Assembly: GCA_024278275.1 (NCBI GenBank)
Contig: JAJRTN010000052.1
Span: forward strand, 1-36,907
DNA: 36,907 nt
Source of the DNA: Candidatus Hydrogenedentota bacterium
GTDB lineage: Bacteria > Hydrogenedentota > Hydrogenedentia > Hydrogenedentales > JAJRTN01
Direction of reading: 5' to 3'
The position numbers and the translations under genes were made by a program. Shown here piece by piece: positions 7,766 to 16,165 of this stretch (positions are counted from its first letter, which is position 1; every line of letters starts with the position of its first letter). The notes under the pieces are model-generated. The model was not told the DNA's origin. It searched no databases and worked only from the letters and a program-made list of their open reading frames with translations.

Positions 7766-9097
7766 TCATGCGGAACTGTCCCGTTTTTCCGTGCCTCCCC
7801 GGGGAAGATAGGATGCCCCGAGATCGTCACGGCCCGCCAACACCATCAGTAACTGGGGCAACTCATCAAGCCCGTAACGCTCGATGAAGCGGCCCACCCT
7901 TGTTTTATCCTTGCCGGCATTCGCTGGGCGCCATGGCGCGGTTCTGAAAGCCAGCGTTCTTACCCCGCCATGTCCCGTGCGCCACACGAACACCGGCCCG
8001 CGTGATTCGATTAGAATGGCCAGCGCGATAAGAAGCATGGCGGGTGCCAGTATGGTCACCAGCAACAACGCGGCCATGATATCCACCATGCGGCGTAACG
8101 CGAAGGTGGTTTGTATTTCTCGCTCGAAGCTTAGCGACAACAAAGGGATGCTGTTAATGCGGGTTACCTGGCTGGTGGCCATGCGCAGGGGAAAAAGATC
8201 GGCCAGAAAACGCACGGGAACACCCACGCCCTCACACAAGTGGGCGATGCTCTGGATTTGCTCATAAAAAGAGCGAACCGGCAAGGAAATGTACACAGCG
8301 TCTAAGACATGGGTCACCAGCATGGACTCTAAATCTTCCACCCGGCCCAGCCAGTCAAGTCCTTGCTCCTCAAGAATTGGGCGGCGCTCTTCATCGTTCT
8401 CCAGGAACCCTTCGATCATATAGCCATACTGCTCGTTGGCCAAAAGAATGGCGGCCAGATGGGCACTGCGTTCATTGGCGCCCACCAGCAGTATCCGCCG
8501 ATGATTGTAACCGCGGCGACGCAGATTCCACAGGCTGATGCCGGTGGCGAGCCGGGTGAGTACAAGGGTGCATAGCGCGAAGGCGATGAAAGGGATGAAT
8601 ATCCTGCGTTGCAGCCCATAGCTTTCAAGCAACTCAATGACGAAGGCGCTGAAGAGGGCTGCACCGAAAAGCGCCTTGGCAATGGAAAAGAGCAGCGATA
8701 CCAGTGTCTCACTGCGTCGGGACACGAACAGGCGCTGATCGGCCGCGGTTCCAATCCACACCACCGTGAATACCACGATGTAGAGCAGGTTCGCCTGGGC
8801 GTAGCGGCCCCATGTACTGGTCTCTGGAATGGAGAGGGAAACCGCCAGGCAATACGCCCCCACAATGGCTGCGACATCGCTGAGCACGCGCAGACATAAA
8901 ATCAGGAAATGATGAGAACGCTTGGGAGTCAACGGAACCTCGAATAAGTGTTTGTGAGTCTTCGCTTCATTGAACTCGCCAATCCATCGCCCCAATTGTG
9001 ATGAATAAACATTCTGCTCGGGAAACATACCCGTGAAAAGCGCGCCCGACCTTCCCAATCGGATTGACGCACCCAAGTCAATTGTATACGGCAGCAC
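7766..9097 (-). CDS. Degenerate paralogue of the polyprenyl-phosphate sugar transferase
   Basis: 443 residues, with the same plan as the next gene: membrane helices, a Rossmann-like domain (RRILLVGANERS), SLPVRSFYEQI and [12 protein letters not shown], then a catalytic domain. That domain is eroded: KFRSM is replaced by AFRTA, about 20 residues before RVGRFIERY are missing, and although LDELPQL keeps the Asp-Glu pair, everything after AGRDDLG is unlike the family and ends early. The SLVGPRP and RPGMTGLWQ blocks are absent. In the neighbouring frame just downstream one can read ISGHPIFPGEA, similar to [12 protein letters not shown], so a frameshift near 7830 followed by loss of the C-terminus is likely. 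The GTG start at 9097 is uncertain; ATG 9028 is an alternative. It may be a pseudogene or a non-catalytic partner. Confidence 0.75.
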   Translation of the reverse strand: MLPYTIDLGASIRLGRSGALFTGMFPEQNVYSSQLGRWIGEFNEAKTHKHLFEVPLTPKRSHHFLILCLRVLSDVAAIVGAYCLAVSLSIPETSTWGRYAQANLLYIVVFTVVWIGTAADQRLFVSRRSETLVSLLFSIAKALFGAALFSAFVIELLESYGLQRRIFIPFIAFALCTLVLTRLATGISLWNLRRRGYNHRRILLVGANERSAHLAAILLANEQYGYMIEGFLENDEERRPILEEQGLDWLGRVEDLESMLVTHVLDAVYISLPVRSFYEQIQSIAHLCEGVGVPVRFLADLFPLRMATSQVTRINSIPLLSLSFEREIQTTFALRRMVDIMAALLLVTILAPAMLLIALAILIESRGPVFVWRTGHGGVRTLAFRTAPWRPANAGKDKTRVGRFIERYGLDELPQLLMVLAGRDDLGASYLPRGGTEKRDSSA

Positions 9098-9113
9098 ATG
9101 GCAGTCCCTGCAC

Positions 9114-9158
9114 TTTACACAAAAGTCATTTCTGAATCAATATCTAAAAATGTGTAAA
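9114..9158. promoter_or_regulatory. Inverted repeat between divergent operons
   Basis: TTTACACA (9114-9121) and TGTGTAAA (9151-9158) are exact complements 29 nt apart, in the space between the sugar-transferase operon (-) and the signalling operon (+). They could be a shared operator. A clear promoter was not found here. Confidence 0.3.
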
Positions 9159-9200
9159 ACGGGAAAAGTCCTTGTGTTGCCGTTTATGGGGCATGGACAG

Positions 9201-9222
9201 GCGTGCGAATACCTTCGCACGC
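9201..9222 (+). other. Hairpin in the leader of the signalling operon
   Basis: GCGTGCGA (9201-9208) pairs with TCGCACGC (9215-9222) around a 6-nt loop. No T-tract follows, so it is not a standard terminator; it may be a leader structure about 155 nt before the start codon. Confidence 0.35.
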
Positions 9223-9377
9223 GCGCTTGCCTTGGCGGGCACCGGCGGGGTAAGCTATAACCCGGATGGAATAAGTGAGCAAAAGTAAAGCGGAATTTGG
9301 GTTGCAGCAGGGGGCTTTTGGAGCGGAGGCGGAACCGCTTCGAGGGCGTCCGTCAACGTACAGCAGGTGCAGCCGAC

Positions 9378-11042
9378 ATGGAGAGCAAGGGTAGCATACT
9401 CGTCGTTGAAGACGATGCCATCATCCAGGAGGCCCTGTCGCAGATCCTTGAAGGGGGTGGTTACATCCACACGGGTGCCATGAGCCGGGCGGAGGCGCTG
9501 GAAAAGTTTGAAGTCGGCAGGTTCGCCTGCGCGCTGATTGACTTGGGCCTGCCCGACGGGAGCGGGATCGATCTGCTGCCCGAGTTCCAGGCGGCGGATT
9601 CGCAGTTGGTAAACATCATTCTTACCGGGGACAATCGATCCGACACCATTGTGGAAACCATGCGGGCGGGGGCCTTCGACTACCTTACCAAGCCCCTGGA
9701 GGCCACCCAGCTTCTGGCCGCCGTCGCCCGGGCGAAAGAGCATCACGATGCCATCCGCGAGCGGGATAACCTCGTCCGACTCCTGTCGGAAGAGCGGGAG
9801 CAACTTAAACAGCGGGTTGAAGAGGCCACGGTGGACATTCGGCAATATGCCGACCACTGCGAAACCATCAGCGCCCGTTTGCAATCCTTACTCCGTTTGA
9901 CCCAGATGTCTGCCGAGTTTTTCACGGATCAGGCCCTTTTCCAAGCCGTCTTCGAGGAACTGGGCAAGTTTGTACCACTCCGATGCGTGGCCCTTTGCGG
10001 CGCCGATACGTACGAATTTCTCGCCGCCCTGCCCGGCGAGGACGATGAAGTCCGTATTATCGTGGCCGAGACCCTTGCCCAGGATGTCAAAATTGAAGGC
10101 ACCCCGGGCCGGCATGAGCTCCTGGGGATTGTGTTCGAGGCCATGGCCTATCACACGGACTTTGATGCGCGCGCCTGCACGTCTTTCGATTACCCCCAGA
10201 GCTTCTGGGGGCGGACCGTCGGAACGGTTGTGTTTTTCACGGACCAGGGCATCGAGCCCGATGAACATCTCATGGCCTTTCTCAGCATGTGTGCCCACTT
10301 CATTGCCTACGAACGGCAGGAATCGCGGCTCTTCCTTCACGCCACGAAACAGGCAAGCCTGGGCAATATCGCCTTCGAGCTTTCAAAGGGCCTGATCCAG
10401 GGGCTTACGGCTATCGGCACCATTTCGGACTATATTGTTGAAACGAAAGCATCACCGGAGGTGGTGGAAGGGCTCGAAATTATTCGGCGTAACGTGAGCA
10501 GCATGCAACACCAGGTGCAGAACTTCCGCCAGCTTTCAACATTGCGGCGCGACGCAATAGAAACGGTCCATTTGGATGTCATGATCGATCAGGCCCTGGA
10601 TATGTTGACCATGGCCATAGAAAGCCGCAAGATCCGTGTCATTAAGGATTACCGGACGGACCTGGAGTGTGTGCTTTTGAACGGCTCGACCTTGGCCCGG
10701 ACCTTCCTGGATCTCATCTCCAGCGCCGTGCGGACCGCGGAGGCCAGCGGCCAGGTGGTATTGCGGCTCACGGATACGGATAATAGCTTTATCAGTTTCG
10801 AGATAAGCCATGACGGCCAGTACGCCGACGTGTTCAATGTTGTCCGGGCCGCCCGGGAACAATCGGTGCCGGAGTTGATCGAGGGTACGCCGAGTTTTCT
10901 GCTTGCCCAGCGGACAATCCAGAGTTGCGGCGGTCGGCTGCTTTTCGAACAGGAGAAGGGCGCCTGCTGTGGGTTCAGGCTGTTACTGCCCCGGAACGCG
11001 ACCGGCCCTGGCAGGGTCCCGGATGCCGCGGAAAGAAGCTGA
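9378..11042 (+). CDS. Receiver-domain protein with degenerate histidine-kinase module
   Basis: 554 residues. An intact receiver (residues 6-120) has Asp12-Asp13, phosphoacceptor Asp55, Thr83 and Lys105. A predicted coiled coil follows (about 123-170), then a GAF-like region, then a segment resembling HisKA plus ATPase. The HisKA-like helix ASLGNIAFELSKG has Lys337 where the phosphorylated His normally stands (family pattern ASLGxLAAGIAHE). In the ATPase-like part the N-box Asn is not found and the glycine-rich G1/G2 loops are not recognisable, though GGRLLFEQEKGACCGFRLLLP still matches the domain's end. I infer a pseudokinase that senses or scaffolds, with phosphate arriving on Asp55 from another kinase. 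ATG 9378 is preferred to a TTG at 9297 because the receiver starts at once. It probably forms an operon with the NtrC-type gene 24 nt later. Confidence 0.85.
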   Translation: MESKGSILVVEDDAIIQEALSQILEGGGYIHTGAMSRAEALEKFEVGRFACALIDLGLPDGSGIDLLPEFQAADSQLVNIILTGDNRSDTIVETMRAGAFDYLTKPLEATQLLAAVARAKEHHDAIRERDNLVRLLSEEREQLKQRVEEATVDIRQYADHCETISARLQSLLRLTQMSAEFFTDQALFQAVFEELGKFVPLRCVALCGADTYEFLAALPGEDDEVRIIVAETLAQDVKIEGTPGRHELLGIVFEAMAYHTDFDARACTSFDYPQSFWGRTVGTVVFFTDQGIEPDEHLMAFLSMCAHFIAYERQESRLFLHATKQASLGNIAFELSKGLIQGLTAIGTISDYIVETKASPEVVEGLEIIRRNVSSMQHQVQNFRQLSTLRRDAIETVHLDVMIDQALDMLTMAIESRKIRVIKDYRTDLECVLLNGSTLARTFLDLISSAVRTAEASGQVVLRLTDTDNSFISFEISHDGQYADVFNVVRAAREQSVPELIEGTPSFLLAQRTIQSCGGRLLFEQEKGACCGFRLLLPRNATGPGRVPDAAERS

Positions 11043-11066
11043 AACGGCACATGGAGAGATTTAGCA

Positions 11067-12413
11067 TTGGACCATGGGAACCACATTAGTCCGGCGCGTG
11101 GCGGTATCCTGGTAGTCGATACCGACCCCGGCGTGCGCTGGTCCCTGGAAAAAGGGCTTTCACACTCCGGTTACACGGTCCAGGTCGCCAGTACGGTGGA
11201 ACAGGCCGTCCATATCGTGCAGATGCAACCTATTGTCGGCATCGTGCTCGAACTCATGCCCGAGGCGGGACTGACCCTTTCCGTCCTGGCTTCCCTGCTC
11301 CAGGCTCCCAATTCACCCAGTGTGATCTGTACCTCTCTCGATTCCGTGCCCCAGACGGTTATCGAGTGCATGCGCCGTGGGGCCAGCGACTTCCTGGTGA
11401 AGCCCTTCAGCCTCGCGGAAGTGCGGGCGGCACTGGGACGTGCTTTGGCCGCGCGTCCGAAGGGCGAAGACAACGGCGATGATGACGGCGAGGGCCCCGA
11501 CTTCGAGACAAGCCTCATCGTGGGCGTGAGTCCCCCCATCCAGGAGATGCGTGCCATCATCAAGCAGGTGGCTCAAACCGATCTCAACTGCCTTTTGCGG
11601 GGCGAGAGCGGCGTGGGGAAGGATGTGCTGGCCCGCGAGATTCACCGCCTGTCGCAACGGAGTGATTATCCTTTTGTGAAGGTGAATTGCAGCGCTTTGC
11701 CCGAGCAACTGCTGGAGAGCGAACTCTTTGGCTTTGAACGTGGGGCTTTCACCGGGGCCGTGGCCGCCAAGCCGGGACGTTTCAGTTTGGCCGACAAGGG
11801 CATCATCTTTCTCGACGAGATTTGCGAGGTCCATCCCAACCTGCAAGCCAAGCTGCTTCAGGTAATCGAGCACAAGGAGTTCACCAAACTGGGAGGGCGC
11901 CATGCACAAAAGGTGGATGTGCAGATTATTGCCGCCACCAACGCCGATATCGAAGAAAAAATCCGGGACGGCTCTTTCCGCCAGGATCTCTATTTCCGGT
12001 TGAATGAGGTTTCCATTTGGGTGCCGCCCCTGGCGGAACGGCGCGAGGATGTGCCGTTGCTCGTGCGGTATTTCATCCAGAAATACAAGCACTACACGGG
12101 TAGCCGGAAGCTTGAACTGTCCGGCGAGCAACTGGACGCCCTGTGTCAACGGCCCTGGCCGGGCAATGTCCGCGAACTTGAAAGTACCATTAAACGGTGG
12201 CTTGTGCTGGGCAAACTTGATCTGGATAAACCCGAATTTGTGGAGAGAAAGAAAGAAAAAAAGAAGCCCCCGGTTGAACTGACACCGGAGCTCATTCGCA
12301 CCACCCTGGAGAAGAACCGGTGGAATCGGCGGAAGGCGGCCGACGAACTGGGAATCAGCTACCAGGTGCTGCGCCGGCGCATTGACAAGCACAATCTCGC
12401 CCAGCCCCGATAG
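11067..12413 (+). CDS. NtrC-family sigma54 activator with Glu at the phosphorylation site
   Basis: Activates sigma54-RNA polymerase promoters by ATP-driven remodelling. 448 residues in three domains: receiver (about 13-128), AAA+ (about 150-375) and Fis-type helix-turn-helix (RKAADELGISYQVLRRRI). The AAA+ part has Walker A GESGVGKD (179-186), the sigma54-contacting GAFTGA loop (226-231), Walker B IIFLDEI (246-252) and the arginine-finger region FRQDLYFRL. In the receiver, Asp18 and Asp20 and Lys112 are kept but the phosphoacceptor is Glu62 (VLELMPE; codon GAA at 11250). In enterobacterial NtrC, Asp-to-Glu at this site mimics phosphorylation, so this activator may be constitutively on or controlled by its partner. 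The start is TTG 11067, supported by GGAGAG 8 nt upstream; the nearest ATG is out of frame. Confidence 0.93.
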   Translation: MDHGNHISPARGGILVVDTDPGVRWSLEKGLSHSGYTVQVASTVEQAVHIVQMQPIVGIVLELMPEAGLTLSVLASLLQAPNSPSVICTSLDSVPQTVIECMRRGASDFLVKPFSLAEVRAALGRALAARPKGEDNGDDDGEGPDFETSLIVGVSPPIQEMRAIIKQVAQTDLNCLLRGESGVGKDVLAREIHRLSQRSDYPFVKVNCSALPEQLLESELFGFERGAFTGAVAAKPGRFSLADKGIIFLDEICEVHPNLQAKLLQVIEHKEFTKLGGRHAQKVDVQIIAATNADIEEKIRDGSFRQDLYFRLNEVSIWVPPLAERREDVPLLVRYFIQKYKHYTGSRKLELSGEQLDALCQRPWPGNVRELESTIKRWLVLGKLDLDKPEFVERKKEKKKPPVELTPELIRTTLEKNRWNRRKAADELGISYQVLRRRIDKHNLAQPR

Positions 12414-12422
12414 GAGAGAACG

Positions 12423-13688
12423 TTAACGGCGGCGTCTCCGAACAGCCACTTCGGGCGCTTCCTTGATGCATGTACCCAGAACTTTTACGGCCTGCCAGAC
12501 CATGCCCGGCAGGTTGCGGTGAAAGCCGGGCGCTTCGTTCCCCACCTCGGGGAAGCCCTCTTCGGTAGCCTTCACTTTCCCCCAGTTTTGGAAAAGTTTC
12601 CCCCACGGTGAGGCGAGACAGGCCTTCATCTGGCGGCGGCTGTTCCAGGGGTACCAGAAGCCGTCGTGATAAATGACGCTGGCAATGTAGGCCCAAGGCG
12701 CGAGCCACGTCTTGAGCGACCATTCCACGGGACCCTTCAGCGGCCCCCAGTAAATCTTGTGTTGCATCCTGCTGGCGAAGGTCATCTTCTTGAAAGGCCC
12801 CACGAAGCCCCAGCTTTTCCCGGCTTCCTCCGCGTCGCCCAGCACCTCGATCTCCTCCGGGTCGCCGCAGCCCAGCCCCCGCTCGTGGGCGAGGCGAATA
12901 AACTTGCAGTCGGAAAGCGGATCGAAGCCCATGAGTTTGGCCGCCACGGCGTCGATGGCCACCTGGTCTGCCGACGCAAGAAGAACGTTTTTCACCATGG
13001 GCGTCATACAGCGGGGCCCGGGACCATCCCCGGCGAAGGTGCCGTCCATCACGGCGAAGACACCCCGGTGAATCCGCTGCTGAATCATGAGGAGATCCAC
13101 CAGCGTTTCGTGGATGACCGGGTGCGTCCAATGGCGATGCTCGTTCAACAGCCCGCCAAAGGCGTTCTTCATGGCCCCCGTGGTGGTGGTGAAAACATGT
13201 GTTTTCACCGTGGGCAGGTGGATGATGTTCTCGCCGATGAAACGTCGGGGAATCATGAAGCCCTTCGGGTACACCTGGTTGAGGCATAGAAAATCATCCG
13301 CCAGGTCGCCCACCGCTTCGCGCACATCTATCCATTCCTCGCCTTCATAGAGGTGGATGTTCCGAAGTCCATGGGCCTCCACCACGTCGATCTGCTTGTT
13401 TTCCCGCTCGCCCAGGCGGGAATCAATCACCACGGTCCGGTTGTGACAGGCGTGAATCAACTCTTTCTTATAGCCATCGGTCAGCATGGCATGGATGACG
13501 CCGTCCAGTTGCCAGGGCGTGGTTGAACTGGCGGGATAAAAGAAATGCCACGAGATGTTGACCTTGAGCGCCGTATCGGCGTCTTTGGCCACGGTTGCCT
13601 GGTAGTCCGCGAGGTTGAGAAGGCGATGATAATCTTCACGCACCGTGGCGGGCGTGGTCCTGATCAGGGCGACCTTGGATGAAGGCAT
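12423..13688 (-). CDS. DUF362-domain protein
   Basis: 421 residues matching the DUF362 family (function not established; some members carry ferredoxin domains). Typical blocks are seen: VNISWHFFYP, the HLPTVKTHVFTTTTGAMKN region with conserved Lys and His, and the ASADQVAIDAVAAKLMGF segment. No CxxCxxC ferredoxin motif is present here. The C-terminal part, rich in Trp and ending in an Arg run, is an extension not typical of short DUF362 proteins. No signal peptide is seen. It follows the epimerase gene by 27 nt and is probably co-transcribed with it; its end faces the NtrC-type gene 9 nt away. A link to polysaccharide or cofactor metabolism is only suggested by the neighbours. Confidence 0.85.
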   Translation of the reverse strand: MPSSKVALIRTTPATVREDYHRLLNLADYQATVAKDADTALKVNISWHFFYPASSTTPWQLDGVIHAMLTDGYKKELIHACHNRTVVIDSRLGERENKQIDVVEAHGLRNIHLYEGEEWIDVREAVGDLADDFLCLNQVYPKGFMIPRRFIGENIIHLPTVKTHVFTTTTGAMKNAFGGLLNEHRHWTHPVIHETLVDLLMIQQRIHRGVFAVMDGTFAGDGPGPRCMTPMVKNVLLASADQVAIDAVAAKLMGFDPLSDCKFIRLAHERGLGCGDPEEIEVLGDAEEAGKSWGFVGPFKKMTFASRMQHKIYWGPLKGPVEWSLKTWLAPWAYIASVIYHDGFWYPWNSRRQMKACLASPWGKLFQNWGKVKATEEGFPEVGNEAPGFHRNLPGMVWQAVKVLGTCIKEAPEVAVRRRRR

Positions 13689-13715
13689 GATGTTCTTCCG
13701 GGCGCGTCAATCGCG

Positions 13716-14654
13716 TCATGGTTGGCCATGGGTGGTCGTGTACCACCGTACGGTCTCTTTGAGTCCATCCTCGAAGGAAACGGGGGGGGCATAGCCGAGC
13801 ACCGCCCGGGCCTTGCTCATATCCGCGTGGGAATGGCGAATATCTCCCGGCCGTCCCGGGGCCTTTTTAATCGGTATGTCCGTTCCAAGCAGTCGTTGCA
13901 GGGCGTCCGCCGTGTCCCGAACGGTGACACGGTTTCCAGATGCGCAGTTAAACACCTCGCCACACGCTTCCGGTGGCGCTGCGCACGCCGCCAGATTGGC
14001 CTGAACCACGTTGGCCACGAAGGTGAAATCCCGCGACTGCGAACCGTCTCCGAAGAAAACAGGGGATTCGCCCCGGCAAAGCCGGCGAAGGAAAAGGGGG
14101 ATGACCGCCGCATAAGCCGAATCAGGATCCTGGCGGGGGCCGAAAACGTTAAAGTAGCGAAGACACACGGTTTCCAGCCCATACAAGCGGTGGAAAGCCC
14201 GGCAGTATTGTTCCCCCACGTACTTCGTTATCGCGTAGGGCGAGCAGGGCGCGCAGGGCATGGTCTCCACTTTGGGCAATTCGGGGGTTTCGCCATAAAC
14301 CGACGAAGAGGAAGCAAAAACAAAACGCTTCACCGCCGCGTCCCGCGCGGCCACGAGCATGTTAAGCGTCCCCGTGGTGTTCACCCGGTGCGTGCTTAGG
14401 GGATCCTCAATGGAGCGCGGCACCGACGGCAAAGCCGCCTCATGGAACACATGATCCACGCCCTCCACGGCGCGGCGGCACACGGCCATGTCCGTGATGG
14501 AGCCCTCCAACAGCTCCGTGCCTTTGGGCAGGTTGGCACGTTTTCCCGTGGAGAAGTTATCCAGGATCACCACGGCATCGCCCCGTGCACGAATCGCCGC
14601 GGCCAAGTGGGAACCGATAAAGCCCGCTCCCCCGGTGACCAGGTATTTTGTCAT
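13716..14654 (-). CDS. NAD-dependent sugar-nucleotide epimerase/dehydratase (extended SDR)
   Basis: 312 residues. The N-terminal TGGAGFIGSH is the NAD(P)-binding Rossmann loop; SSSSVYG and the catalytic YAITK (Tyr-xxx-Lys) follow, then RYFNVFGPRQDP. Together these place it with UDP-glucose/UDP-GlcNAc 4-epimerases and UDP-glucuronate epimerases, which change the C4 or C5 stereochemistry of nucleotide sugars in the cytoplasm; the exact substrate is not certain. ATG 14654 is chosen because the Rossmann loop comes right after it and AGGGGA lies upstream; the longer frame from 14717 adds an implausible leader. It likely supplies the polysaccharide pathway whose sugar transferases are encoded at 6306-9097. 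Confidence 0.92.
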   Translation of the reverse strand: MTKYLVTGGAGFIGSHLAAAIRARGDAVVILDNFSTGKRANLPKGTELLEGSITDMAVCRRAVEGVDHVFHEAALPSVPRSIEDPLSTHRVNTTGTLNMLVAARDAAVKRFVFASSSSVYGETPELPKVETMPCAPCSPYAITKYVGEQYCRAFHRLYGLETVCLRYFNVFGPRQDPDSAYAAVIPLFLRRLCRGESPVFFGDGSQSRDFTFVANVVQANLAACAAPPEACGEVFNCASGNRVTVRDTADALQRLLGTDIPIKKAPGRPGDIRHSHADMSKARAVLGYAPPVSFEDGLKETVRWYTTTHGQP

Positions 14655-14861
14655 ACTGAAATGTCCCCTGCCGCGCAAGAGGTGACCCGGGGCGCCCCGC
14701 AACCAATGCCCCGACAAGAAAACACATGGGGACGATACGGCATCGGGTCAAGTGTATTCAACCGAGGCCCGGGTTCAAGCAGCACAGCCCTGCAATGACG
14801 GACTTTTATCGCTGGCGTTTTACTTTCCCTTCCGGAAACCGGCCTGCCACCATCCCCTGCT

Positions 14862-14894
14862 TACCGTCATTCCCGCGATGGGGGAATGACGGTA
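14862..14894. repeat. Hairpin repeat with CGTCATTCCCGCG core (dRS3-like)
   Basis: A perfect 13-bp stem (14862-14874 with 14882-14894) around a 7-nt loop, containing ATTCCC and GGGAAT. This type of palindrome is a common dispersed repeat in bacteria. A related core (ACCGTCATCCCCGCG) is at 29837-29851. It lies downstream of the cupin gene and could also act as a 3' transcript hairpin. The gap 14655-14947 has no gene that I can support. Confidence 0.65.
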
Positions 14895-14907
14895 GAAGGG
14901 GAAACAT

Positions 14908-14950
14908 GTTTTCGTGGCCATGGATACAGAATTTCACGGGTAAGAGACTA
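14908..14950 (-). repeat. 43-nt repeat, copy B, overlapping a stop codon
   Basis: Same element as at 5745-5787 (35 of 43 identical, no gaps). Here the terminal TAG of the repeat, read on the minus strand, is itself the stop codon of the cupin gene. In copy A the matching TAG directly follows a TAA stop. Confidence 0.6.
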
Positions 14951-16165
14951 CTCGATCACGAGGTCGGGATTGTCCGCGCCGAAGTGCTTCAGCATCACCA
15001 TGTCTTCCACCGTGCTGCGGTTCGTGATGACCACGCCCTCTTTCGCCGCCTGCTCGGAGACGAAGAACTCATCCAGCGTAAGCTGGCCATAGCGGATGAG
15101 GGCGGGTGTCTCTATCTCCCACGCGCCCATGGTCCCATGGCCCTGAAGGAGGATCATGCCATAGGCCGCTCCGTCGCGAATGGTAACCGTCCGGCCCGGG
15201 TGTACCGTCAATTCCTTGGCGCTGTAGGCCCGGTTCTTGTAGCAGACCCACTTCTCGCAATAGCCTTCCGCCGCCATTTCCTCCACCGGCCGCACCGGTT
15301 TGGGCCGCATGAAATGATTCTTGGCGAAGTAGGGGTCCACATTGGCTTCCCAGTCGATCACCTCGAGGAGATACTCGAAGTTGCCTTTCTCCTCCTCCGG
15401 CGTGTCCTTCCAGAGCAGTTCCTCGCTTACCACCTGGTCACCCACCAGCGACTGATACATGGCGAAAACATCCGACGCGCACTGCGGCTCGTAGGTGCAG
15501 AGACTGCCCGGCGCGTGGAGAATGCCCGGTGGCACGTCCCAGCCCGTTCCCGGTTCCAGCCGGTAGGCCTGCGACAGGCCGGTGATGTGGTTGTCGCCCC
15601 TGGTGAAGTCCTTGAGTGCCTGAAGCACCTCGTCCTTCGTCGTGCCCGGACGTAACCCGAAGAAGGTGTAAGGATAGTCCGCACCATAATTGTTCACTTG
15701 CGGCGAAAAGTAATATGCCTCCGGCTTGCCCATCTGCCCCACCCGCGCCGCGTGTTCCGAGCGGTGGTGAATGTGGTGGGGGAGCGCGCCCTTGTTGTCA
15801 AAAAACTTCGAGAACATGGGCCACTTCCCGTATTCGTTCCAGAGGCGGTCGCCGATAAGCTGCCCCTTCAATTCCGCCACGGCATCCCGCAGGAGAATCT
15901 GTTCCGTCCTGCCTCCATCCTCGAAGACGATTTTGCTCAGTCCTTCGTGTTCGCCCGTGAGCGGACCGTTATCCGCCGGGGTGGTCGAGGCGAACCACCG
16001 TTCATCAATACCGCCACGTTCGCCGCCCAACGCATAATAATCGTCCGGATGCAGCTTGATGCGCCGTCCCGGCACGCAGAAAACCCGTGGCACCCACGCC
16101 GGCGCCAGCCGAACAATACCCTTGCCCTGTTCCATGGCACTCGCGCATACCGATGCGATGGTCAT
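14948..16165 (-). CDS. Mannose-6-phosphate isomerase-like cupin protein
   Basis: 405 residues related to class I mannose-6-phosphate isomerases and similar two-cupin proteins. The metal-site stretch LPHHIHHRSEHA and the PPGILHAPGS segment carry His and Glu residues of the kind that bind zinc. A second beta-rich cupin-like part follows (TVHPGRTVTIRDG, GMILLQGHGTMGAWEIE). It probably acts on a sugar phosphate or related sugar in the cytoplasm; true ManA activity is not assured, since this long form is divergent. ATG 16165 is chosen because AGAGGAG precedes it by about 8 nt. It stands alone, divergent from the respiratory cluster, and ends inside the 43-nt repeat. Confidence 0.8.
   Translation of the reverse strand: MTIASVCASAMEQGKGIVRLAPAWVPRVFCVPGRRIKLHPDDYYALGGERGGIDERWFASTTPADNGPLTGEHEGLSKIVFEDGGRTEQILLRDAVAELKGQLIGDRLWNEYGKWPMFSKFFDNKGALPHHIHHRSEHAARVGQMGKPEAYYFSPQVNNYGADYPYTFFGLRPGTTKDEVLQALKDFTRGDNHITGLSQAYRLEPGTGWDVPPGILHAPGSLCTYEPQCASDVFAMYQSLVGDQVVSEELLWKDTPEEEKGNFEYLLEVIDWEANVDPYFAKNHFMRPKPVRPVEEMAAEGYCEKWVCYKNRAYSAKELTVHPGRTVTIRDGAAYGMILLQGHGTMGAWEIETPALIRYGQLTLDEFFVSEQAAKEGVVITNRSTVEDMVMLKHFGADNPDLVIE

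Noticed and set aside
12355-13287. A 310-codon minus-strand frame overlapping the DUF362 gene
   Set aside because: Same strand, different frame; composition is Arg/Gly/His-rich and the DUF362 frame carries the conserved blocks.
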